From: Verrucomicrobiota bacterium
Lineage (GTDB): Bacteria; Verrucomicrobiota; Verrucomicrobiia; Opitutales; UBA2995
Assembly (NCBI GenBank): GCA_027297085.1
Contig: JAPUIL010000032.1
Location: 1-5,872 of the forward strand
DNA length: 5,872 bases
Direction of reading: 5' to 3'
The position numbers and the translations under genes were made by a program. Numbering within the stretch: the first letter of the stretch is position 1; each line of letters starts with the position of its first letter. Positions 1 through 5,509 of the stretch are shown here, piece after piece. The notes under the pieces are model-generated. The model searched no databases. It had not been told where the DNA came from and worked only from the letters and a program-made list of their open reading frames with translations.

Positions 1-32
1 TGGTCTAGTGGTCTAGTGGTCTAGTGGTCTAG
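1..32. repeat. Perfect tandem octamer repeat (TGGTCTAG x4)
   Basis: Four exact head-to-tail copies of TGGTCTAG (CTAGACCA on the minus strand) fill the first 32 bases and may continue beyond the left edge. Read on the minus strand the array begins directly after the 'CATTGGG' of the GH32 gene, where GH32 homology stops, and supplies its stop codon (TAG at 13-15). The unit is 8 bp, not a multiple of three, so each gain or loss of a copy would shift any reading frame running through it. It may be a real microsatellite, an insertion scar or an assembly-end artefact; the window cannot decide between these. Confidence 0.9.
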
Positions 33-372
33 CCCAATGCTGACGTGGATCTTCGGGAGGATAGGCCTGATAAAACAAATGCCAGCGACCCTGCCAGAAA
101 CAGAGCCCATTGGGATCGTTGAGGCGACCCTCCGGATTGACGTAATGGTAAATGGGGCGATGAGGATCATCGGCCATGGCCTTCCTGGAGGCGTGGAACC
201 GCAACAGTAACGGATTGGTTTTCAGCTGAGCTTTCTGTTCTTCCAGAGTCTCGGCAAAAGTGTATTGAGGAACCTTGGATGTCCGGTCGTTTGAACGCTG
301 TGCACGAAGTCCTATGACTTGCAGCAAACAAAATAGCGAAACCAAGATTTGGAACAATCGGGATACAGTCAT
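13..372 (-). CDS. N-terminal fragment of a secreted GH32 fructan/sucrose hydrolase, cut off by the octamer repeat
   Basis: Glycoside hydrolase family 32 enzymes (levanase, inulinase, invertase) hydrolyse beta-fructosidic bonds. The start is ATG at 370-372. Residues 1-25 form a signal peptide (R5, hydrophobic LFQILVSLFCLLQVIGL, then RAQ), so the product is exported. Residues 76-89 read HYVNPEGRLNDPNG, the family's first conserved block (usually WMNDPNG), with D86 in the position of the catalytic nucleophile. WQGRWHLFYQ at 93-102 and DPRQHW at 108-113 continue the first blade of the five-bladed propeller. After HW the family normally has G-H-A; here the frame enters the octamer array and ends as ARPLDH. 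Only 119 residues are present against about 450-520 usual, so the general acid and transition-state residues are missing. It is a broken gene, a phase-shifted gene or a gene cut by an assembly end. It is divergent from the downstream cluster. Family is confident; substrate is not. Confidence 0.8.
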   Translation of the reverse strand: MTVSRLFQILVSLFCLLQVIGLRAQRSNDRTSKVPQYTFAETLEEQKAQLKTNPLLLRFHASRKAMADDPHRPIYHYVNPEGRLNDPNGLCFWQGRWHLFYQAYPPEDPRQHWARPLDH

Positions 373-404
373 AACAGAAGCAATTGGGCTGATTAATTAA
401 GATA

Positions 405-416
405 AAGAATATTCTT
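405..416. promoter_or_regulatory. Perfect 12-bp palindrome AAGAATATTCTT upstream of GH32
   Basis: The two half-sites AAGAAT and ATTCTT are exact reverse complements with no spacer, 33 bases upstream of the GH32 start and overlapping its proposed -10 box. A second 8-bp palindrome, TTAATTAA, lies at 393-400. A dimeric repressor site is possible, since sugar-hydrolase genes are often so controlled, but no regulator gene is present and chance in AT-rich DNA is a fair alternative. Confidence 0.25.
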
Positions 417-434
417 AAAGACTAACGTAGTTAA
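406..434 (-). promoter_or_regulatory. Possible sigma70-like promoter for the GH32 gene
   Basis: On the minus strand TTAACT (429-434) and TATTCT (406-411) are separated by exactly 17 bases, a fair match to -35/-10 boxes, and lie about 35-60 bases upstream of the GH32 ATG. The -10 box lies inside a perfect 12-bp palindrome at 405-416. This is an AT-rich stretch where such matches arise by chance, so support is weak. Confidence 0.3.
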
Positions 435-649
435 CACACCTGCTCGTGCCAATAATCTAATTCTAGAACCCAGTTCGAGAAATCCAAGTGCAATTGGACG
501 GATCAAGCGCAACCTTATTCCAAAAATCCGTGACCATCTTCGTCAGGGCTATTTTTTGAGAGTTCAGGGGAATAATTTCCCGGTTAATGGATTCATAACC
601 GTACCGTTTACTCACCCCACATTTAAGTCCTATCAACTTTAACAAATTG
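417..649. other. Non-coding intergenic stretch between the divergent GH32 and DUF4266-like genes
   Basis: No convincing gene is seen here. A minus-strand open frame crosses part of it but resembles nothing recognisable and its N-terminal half is antisense to the lipoprotein gene. A plus-strand promoter for the four-gene cluster would be expected in this stretch, but no clear -35/-10 pair could be picked out. An imperfect hairpin at 581-601 is listed separately. Confidence 0.5.
581..601 (+). promoter_or_regulatory. Imperfect hairpin in the probable 5' leader of the cluster
   Basis: CGGTTA-A-TG (581-589) pairs with CATAACCG (594-601) around the 4-base loop GATT: eight base pairs with one bulged A at 587. 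It lies 48 bases before the lipoprotein ATG and has no following T-run, so it is not a standard terminator. It could be an operator or leader structure. It does not match the REP-like units at 2739-2812. Confidence 0.25.
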
Positions 650-901
650 ATGAAACAGAGGCATATTCTGGAAAGACTCCCCATTCGGATTTTGTTTGGT
701 TTATTAACCTTGATAGTCATCGGCGGTTGTTGCGGGTGCTCCACTGTTAATATTGCCGAACAACGCCTGGTCTCGAAACCGAACATGGTTTTTTCCGATT
801 CCTCGACTTTTAACTATTCGACCAACTTTCATTCACGACTTGAACCTGGAACTGCGGGTTCAGGAGGAGGACAGGCCAGCGGATGCACCTCATGCAAGTG
901 A
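650..901 (+). CDS. DUF4266-like small Cys/Gly-rich lipoprotein
   Basis: This 83-residue protein has a short basic N-terminus, a hydrophobic run (about residues 11-24) and a lipobox-like VIGGC ending at C27, with further cysteines at 28 and 30, so it is probably lipid-anchored after export. The mature part carries 'KPNM' near residue 43, then 'HSR' and a Gly-rich tail (GTAGSGGGQASG) ending in C79-T-S-C82-K. That order matches my recollection of DUF4266 proteins, which are about 70-90 residues and end in a Gly-rich GCGC-type motif; they are often found beside an outer-membrane protein, a thioredoxin and a flavin transferase. The role of the family is unknown to me. The ATG at 650 is chosen over the adjacent in-frame TTG at 647; no good ribosome site is visible. 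Its last 19 bases overlap the next gene, suggesting translational coupling. The family call is from pattern memory. Confidence 0.65.
   Translation: MKQRHILERLPIRILFGLLTLIVIGGCCGCSTVNIAEQRLVSKPNMVFSDSSTFNYSTNFHSRLEPGTAGSGGGQASGCTSCK
862..870 (+). promoter_or_regulatory. Shine-Dalgarno sequence AGGAGGAGG inside the lipoprotein gene
   Basis: A strong purine run lies 12 bases before the ATG at 883 and favours that start over the in-frame ATG at 892 (21 bases away). It also encodes the Gly-rich tail of the upstream lipoprotein, so part of the match may reflect coding constraint, and the spacing is longer than ideal. Confidence 0.5.
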
Positions 902-2709
902 CTATTGAAAGACTGAAAGTGAAGCTAAAACGTCCAACTGCCTGCTTAACCATGTTTACAGCATGCACGCTTGGGCTTTCAAAACCTCTAGCTGCGCAAC
1001 TCAGAGATCCTAAATTTGAAAACACCATGGAACCGTTTTCACTTCCGGTTTGGTCAGAAAACCGGGAATTCAATTTATCAGAGCAAGAAGAAGGAATCCT
1101 GGTTCTCGATTTTTTTGCCTACTGGTGCATTCCCTGCCTACAAACGTCATTGGATCTGGAGCAAAACATCAACCGGTATTTTGAATCCCGCGAAGGCAAT
1201 GCGCATGGTCTTTCAGTCAGGGTATTGTCCATTAACGTTGAAGCGAATGGATCGGAGAAGACAGAAGCCTTTATAAAAAAAGCGGGTATACGTTTAGCTT
1301 TGAATGATCCAGGAGGCAAAGTCCTTGAGCTGGCCGGCGGCAAAGCGCTCCCCCATATCGTAATACTAAAAGGAGATCAGTCACCAGGTGGTACAAGATG
1401 GGAGATCGTATATAAGAATAGTGGATACCAAGGCACCGAAATCATCCGGTCTGTAATTGATTCCATTGAACCTTCCCAACCTGAGGAACAAGTTGTTGTG
1501 GTTAAGGAAAGTACCGAACTACCTATTGAGATAATAGAAGCTCCCTCAGTGGCGAAAATAGCACAATTCCAAGTAAACGAAGACTTGGCACCTGGCACCG
1601 TAATTGTTATAAAAAACGATGAGACGCAGCCTCCTGTTCAGGAAAAAGAATTCGTTCCACCGCCAGCTTACAAGGGCATAGAATATTCGGCAGGTTCAGA
1701 GATACTTCTCTCTTCTGATGTCTTCCTTTTTTCGTCAAGCCTTCAACGAACCAGAACACTGAATTTCTCCGATTGGGATATGCTGTTTATCTACGGTCAC
1801 ATTGACATCGATTACGAACCGGTTCCGGAGGCCGACGTTATTGGGAGGTCCACCAAACTGGCAGAACCCAATGCATCTGCTCAGTTTACCTACCGCATTT
1901 CAAAAACAACTAATTTTGAGTACCAACTCTCCGGTGGTGGTTACACGGGTTTCACAGACCATCGGAGCTTGTGGTTAGATGAGTACTATCGGCAACAGTT
2001 CTCCGGATTGGATGGATACATTGATGCAAATCCCCAAGGCATCAATGTATCGGGCGGAGTACAATGGGATACTACCTCAACGCTCGGTGTATTAGGTGCT
2101 ACTATTGTTTTTCAAAAGGACGATGTGGCGCCGGGCTACGATCGCCCCTTATTCCAACCGCTCGTACGAGGACGGGAACAACTGGATACCAGCTCTTTGT
2201 TGCTGGAGCAGGAAAGTGTAATTTCCAAAACGGCCCGTATGCGGCATCAGCTGCAATTGACCAAAACCACCGATCGTGAACTTCGCTACCGTTACAGTGG
2301 TTCCGTAAATTATGCTCCGGGTGAGAATTGGGTTCTACGGGCGGAAGGTGCAGCCACTCACGAATCAGTTGAGCAAGAGGAAGAATCCGACTTCCGGGCT
2401 TACTCGGTGGGAATTATTCTGGAGCATGATTGGGACCAACAGTGGTTTGTTGGAATTACCGGTCGCCGATACAAGGACAACGGAAAGATCGAAACTTCAA
2501 TTTTAGTCTCTAGTGGGCCGCCAGCCCTCGAAACCACCCACGCTGGCGTGACCCTCAGACACCAGGGAGAAAACAGCTCATGGAAGCTATCCCTTGCAGC
2601 CTATCGTTCCAGATTTGACGAGATAGATTCTCCGATTCGCCCATTCGGAAACTTGTACAAGGACCGCAACTGGCTTCTGGCGGAAGTTTCATACAACCAC
2701 CTTTTTTAA
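883..2709 (+). CDS. Thioredoxin (TlpA-like)-outer-membrane beta-barrel fusion protein
   Basis: The product has 608 residues. Residues 1-38 form a signal peptide with basic n-region (KLKRP), hydrophobic core and LAAQ. Residues about 50-195 are a TlpA-like thioredoxin domain: VLDFFAYW, active site W81-C82-I-P-C85, and the cis-proline loop KALP (P157). Residues 196-265 are a Pro/Glu/Val-rich linker. Residues about 268-608 show alternating polar/hydrophobic strands separated by acidic or Gly-rich turns, many aromatics, and a C-terminal phenylalanine (SYNHLF), the classic end of an outer-membrane barrel; I count roughly 14-16 candidate strands. In related clusters the barrel after DUF4266 is often DUF3570; this one occupies that slot but I cannot confirm membership. 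The fusion would hold a redox domain at the inner face of the outer membrane. Its ATG overlaps the lipoprotein gene by 19 bp. The thioredoxin head is a paralog of the head of the next gene. Thioredoxin part is confident; barrel likely; function unknown. Confidence 0.8.
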   Translation: MHLMQVTIERLKVKLKRPTACLTMFTACTLGLSKPLAAQLRDPKFENTMEPFSLPVWSENREFNLSEQEEGILVLDFFAYWCIPCLQTSLDLEQNINRYFESREGNAHGLSVRVLSINVEANGSEKTEAFIKKAGIRLALNDPGGKVLELAGGKALPHIVILKGDQSPGGTRWEIVYKNSGYQGTEIIRSVIDSIEPSQPEEQVVVVKESTELPIEIIEAPSVAKIAQFQVNEDLAPGTVIVIKNDETQPPVQEKEFVPPPAYKGIEYSAGSEILLSSDVFLFSSSLQRTRTLNFSDWDMLFIYGHIDIDYEPVPEADVIGRSTKLAEPNASAQFTYRISKTTNFEYQLSGGGYTGFTDHRSLWLDEYYRQQFSGLDGYIDANPQGINVSGGVQWDTTSTLGVLGATIVFQKDDVAPGYDRPLFQPLVRGREQLDTSSLLLEQESVISKTARMRHQLQLTKTTDRELRYRYSGSVNYAPGENWVLRAEGAATHESVEQEEESDFRAYSVGIILEHDWDQQWFVGITGRRYKDNGKIETSILVSSGPPALETTHAGVTLRHQGENSSWKLSLAAYRSRFDEIDSPIRPFGNLYKDRNWLLAEVSYNHLF

Positions 2710-2738
2710 AGCAAATGATCTCTTTATACAAATTCGAA

Positions 2739-2812
2739 CGGCATCGCGAGAACGCGATTGCCCTACCCATTTATGTCGATTCTGGTAGGGCAACTGCGTC
2801 CCCGCAGTGCCG
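2739..2812. repeat. REP/BIME-like pair of inverted palindromic units
   Basis: Two units of the same design face each other. Unit A, on the minus strand (2739-2767), reads GGTAGGGCA, stem ATCGCG, loop TTCT, stem CGCGAT, then GCCG. Unit B, on the plus strand (2784-2812), reads GGTAGGGCA, stem ACTGCG, loop TCCC, stem CGCAGT, then GCCG. Both have the GTAG tetranucleotide just 5' of the hairpin, a hallmark of REP sequences mobilised by REP-associated tyrosine transposases. The stems differ in sequence but stay complementary, evidence that the hairpin is what is kept. The heads also pair with each other (2758-2767 with 2784-2793, 10 bp perfect), giving an alternative fold. It lies between two co-directional genes and could affect mRNA stability or partial termination. 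No transposase is in the window. Confidence 0.8.
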
Positions 2813-2821
2813 TTAAATGCT

Positions 2822-4621
2822 ATGGGTAGGATGAATATTCCAATACAACATGCAAGAATTCGAAGAACCAAAAAATTAGAAAAGTATTTTCTGTTTTTAG
2901 TCATGATGGCGGGATACCTGTCGACATCGTTAAACGCGCAACCTTTTCCCACAGGTACCATCGCTTCCGATTTCACTTTGAAGGACCGGAGAACAGGCGA
3001 AGACGTGTCCTTGAGTGATTTTGAAGGGCAAGTGATCGTCTTGGATTTTTTCGCCTACTGGTGCGCTCCTTGTGCGTTTTCTTCACCCGACATCGAGCAA
3101 AATATTCAACGCTTTTATAAAGATCAGGATGGCAATGCCAACGGAGTGCCGGTCCAGGTTCTGTCGGTAAATATCGAAAGTGGAAATCCGGAACTCACCG
3201 ATGACTTTATTCAGCAAACCGATCTGGATCTTGTGATCGACGACACTGAGGCCATTGCCTGGAACCTTTTTAACCAGACCAATGGCATTCCACTCTTTGC
3301 GATTATCAACGGCGTCGATAACTCTCCCAGTCACGAGCAGTGGGAAGTTCTTCACAATGCTCCCAGTTACCCGGGAGCAGAATTTTTGAGAACGATCATT
3401 GATTCAGTGGAAGCGGCCCTGCCCCCTCCTGATCCTATCGAAGTGGCAGTGGATCTTGGGGAGGACTGGCGGTGGATCGATTGGTTCGGCTCCTTTCAAG
3501 CAGAACAACTACCCTGGATTTTCCATGAAGAACACGGTTGGATGTTTATGGGTGATGGGAATTTGAATACAGGGCAATTTATACTCGACATTACTTTGGG
3601 TTGGATCTGGACCGACCGAATACGGTTTCCCAATATTTTCTCCTTCGATCGTAACAGCTGGTTGCTCTACGACATCGGCACGACTGAACCGAGGCTGTTT
3701 CATGAACATCAAAGCAATCAGACTCTGGAGTTTATAAATGCCAGCGTTTTCGATCCATTTTTTAACGGTTTCAACCTGGGCAACGTGACCATCCCACTGG
3801 AGGAAATCATTTCAGGTGGTCCACCGCGAGATGGAATACCCTCACTCAGTGATCCAAATTTTCTTTTTATTAACCAGGTGGACTACATGGTAAACTCGGA
3901 CATCCTTATCGCAGTGACGTCCGGCGGCGAAACCCGAGGGTATCCTTTTCGAATCCTGAACTGGCATGAGGTCGTTAACGACCAAATTGACGACGACGCT
4001 TTTGTGGTAACCTATTGTCCACTCTGCGGCACCGCTATTGTATTTGAAGCGGAAGTAAATGGGTATGTTCGAAATTTTGGCGTATCAGGGATGCTGTTTC
4101 AAAACAACGTTCTCATGTACGACCGCGGAACAGAAAGCCTGTGGTCTCAGTTCATGCTGCAATCCGTTTCGGGCACCATGCAAAAGATCAGACTCAAATG
4201 GAAACTCAGTGAACAAATCACCTGGGAAGATTTTAAAACGAAATACCCCGGTGGAAAATTGTTATCTACTAACACCGGATTCAGTCGGCGTTATGACCTG
4301 GATCCTTATGCCGCTTATTTCGAAAGCGATGGCCCCCTTTTCCGCACTAACAATCCAGTACGGGATGATTTGCCGGAAAAAGAGTGGGTCTGGGGCATCA
4401 CAGTTGACGGTGTAGCCAAAGCCTACCCACTTGACCGGCTGCCTAATAACCAGCCTATCCGTGATTCCGTAAACGGAGTTGAACTGGAACTGGTCCTGAA
4501 CGCACAAGCGCGTTCGGTAGTGGTCACCGTTGTTTCCACCGGTGAACCATTGGACAACGGAGTGGGTTCTTTCTGGTTTTCCTGGCAAGACTTTTTCCAC
4601 GAAACCCTGGTATTTCTTTAA
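2822..4621 (+). CDS. Thioredoxin (TlpA-like)-DUF3179 fusion protein
   Basis: The product has 599 residues from the ATG at 2822; the ATG at 2831 is equally possible (signal peptide MNIPI…SLNAQ), while an upstream in-frame GTG at 2807 lies inside the REP hairpin and is rejected. After the signal peptide (to about residue 40) comes a TlpA-like thioredoxin domain (about 44-198) with W80-C81-A-P-C84 and cis-proline P157 (GIP). Residues about 215-300 are a tryptophan-rich module (WRWIDWFG, HEEHGWMFMGDG, LGWIWT) of a type seen in secreted Verrucomicrobiota proteins. Residues about 322-599 match DUF3179: IPLEEIISGGPPRDGIP, YPFRILNWHEVVND, Y398-C-P-L-C-G403, FGVSG, LMYDRGTESLWSQ, and late STNTG…YDLDPYAAY. 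DUF3179 has no function known to me; its CPLC pair could be redox-active or metal-binding. Fusion to a thioredoxin suggests its head acts on that pair (inference). The gene probably forms one transcript with its neighbours, 13 bases before the next ATG. Confidence 0.88.
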   Translation: MGRMNIPIQHARIRRTKKLEKYFLFLVMMAGYLSTSLNAQPFPTGTIASDFTLKDRRTGEDVSLSDFEGQVIVLDFFAYWCAPCAFSSPDIEQNIQRFYKDQDGNANGVPVQVLSVNIESGNPELTDDFIQQTDLDLVIDDTEAIAWNLFNQTNGIPLFAIINGVDNSPSHEQWEVLHNAPSYPGAEFLRTIIDSVEAALPPPDPIEVAVDLGEDWRWIDWFGSFQAEQLPWIFHEEHGWMFMGDGNLNTGQFILDITLGWIWTDRIRFPNIFSFDRNSWLLYDIGTTEPRLFHEHQSNQTLEFINASVFDPFFNGFNLGNVTIPLEEIISGGPPRDGIPSLSDPNFLFINQVDYMVNSDILIAVTSGGETRGYPFRILNWHEVVNDQIDDDAFVVTYCPLCGTAIVFEAEVNGYVRNFGVSGMLFQNNVLMYDRGTESLWSQFMLQSVSGTMQKIRLKWKLSEQITWEDFKTKYPGGKLLSTNTGFSRRYDLDPYAAYFESDGPLFRTNNPVRDDLPEKEWVWGITVDGVAKAYPLDRLPNNQPIRDSVNGVELELVLNAQARSVVVTVVSTGEPLDNGVGSFWFSWQDFFHETLVFL

Positions 4622-4634
4622 ACTCTGAACCGCA

Positions 4635-5501
4635 ATGAACACGAAGAATTTACACATGAGGAACTTTATACTTTCAGCGTACCCAACACTACCTACGGTA
4701 CTTCTAATCCTGATACTGAGCAGTGGAATAGTATTGGGTCAGGTCCCACCTGACGGACCGCCTGATATTGAACCAACGCCTTTTCAAGTTTTTACACCTA
4801 TACCCATTGGCGCCAGGGTCATTCCTCCATTCAATGTCATCGATCCTGGATCAACCATTCTGGCAGATGGACAGAGAGTAGAGCTAATGGTTGTGACCAG
4901 CCTGCCTGAAGGAGTTGAGATTCAATGGCTCAAGGACGATGAAATTCTAAACGGAGAAACGGGGCCGTCCTTGACTATTGACGAAGTTTCCGAATCGGAT
5001 GCGGGAAAATACAAAGTCGATATCACCTTCAATAATTCCACCAATCCTTCGCCAGAAGTTGGATTTCAAGTGGTTCCATTCAATGAGATCGACGACGTAT
5101 TCGAAACCTGGTCAAGGCGGTTCTTTACGATCGATGAACTTGACGAACCTTCGTTTTCCGGAGAAATTGCGGATCCAGATCTGGATGGTATTGGCAATCT
5201 TGTTGAATACTTTTTTGGGCTGAATCCAATCAAACCTGGAGCGACACCCCGGATAGACCTTGCCAGCTTTGACAATTCAAGCCTGTCGTTCTCCTATACC
5301 CGCATTTTGGAAAGGCCGGATGTAAATTTAATGGTGGAAGGATCCAATACTTTGAAGGAATGGGTACCTCTATCTACCACCCAGACCACAGTAACTCCCG
5401 GCAATGAATCCAATGAGACTGTAGAGGTAGAGTTGGACTGGCCGCTTGTACCTGCGTATCCGCGGTTCATCCGGCTAGTGGTTGAAAAGAATGAGCCCTA
5501 G
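4635..5501 (+). CDS. Exported protein with one Ig-like domain and a Verrucomicrobiota-type C-terminal module
   Basis: The product has 288 residues from ATG 4635. An in-frame ATG at 4656 (MRNFIL) is also plausible, since GAAG lies 9 bases before it and 4635 lacks a ribosome site. A hydrophobic segment (about residues 18-35, ending LGQ) is the signal peptide. Residues about 70-147 form an Ig-like fold: core tryptophan in IQWLKDDEIL (W98) and the strand-F signature DAGKYKV (122-128), but without the usual disulphide cysteines. Residues 152-288 carry FETWSRRFF, then DPDLDGIGNLVEYFFGLNP (180-198, a calcium-loop-like Asp-rich motif), then a beta-rich end with SFSYTR, VEGSNTLKEW and FIRLVVE. This tail recurs at the end of large secreted Verrucomicrobiota proteins, from memory. 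It is the last gene of the cluster and probably acts outside the cell or on its surface in binding; no enzyme motif is seen. It converges on mscL. Confidence 0.75.
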   Translation: MNTKNLHMRNFILSAYPTLPTVLLILILSSGIVLGQVPPDGPPDIEPTPFQVFTPIPIGARVIPPFNVIDPGSTILADGQRVELMVVTSLPEGVEIQWLKDDEILNGETGPSLTIDEVSESDAGKYKVDITFNNSTNPSPEVGFQVVPFNEIDDVFETWSRRFFTIDELDEPSFSGEIADPDLDGIGNLVEYFFGLNPIKPGATPRIDLASFDNSSLSFSYTRILERPDVNLMVEGSNTLKEWVPLSTTQTTVTPGNESNETVEVELDWPLVPAYPRFIRLVVEKNEP

Positions 5502-5509
5502 ACCACTAC

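Noticed and set aside
1..32. CRISPR array
   Set aside because: The repeats are 8 bp with no spacers, so this is a simple tandem repeat.
463..786. 107-codon minus-strand open frame in the GH32/lipoprotein gap
   Set aside because: Its N-terminal 45 residues are antisense to the better-supported lipoprotein gene, no domain is recognisable and no ribosome site is evident. A decayed gene remnant in 463-646 cannot be excluded.
2740..2811. Rho-independent terminator after the thioredoxin-barrel gene
   Set aside because: The hairpins are GC-rich but no T-run follows either of them, and the REP-type head/stem/tail design explains them better.
2807..2821. GTG start at 2807 for the thioredoxin-DUF3179 gene
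   Set aside because: It lies inside the right arm of REP unit B and would add five residues before a good signal peptide. The ATGs at 2822 or 2831 are more likely.
2689..2976. 95-codon minus-strand frame across the REP pair
   Set aside because: It spans the end of one gene, the palindromic repeats and the antisense of the next signal peptide, and it resembles no protein family.
4059..4657. Long alternative-frame open frames (4059-4415 plus, 4262-4657 minus)
   Set aside because: Both lie within the DUF3179 coding region, which has unmistakable family motifs. They show no domain of their own and are shadows.
5502..5509. Bidirectional terminator between the Ig-like gene and mscL
   Set aside because: Only 8 bases separate the two stop codons and no hairpin spans the junction; the nearby TATTTTTCTT run belongs to the mscL coding end.
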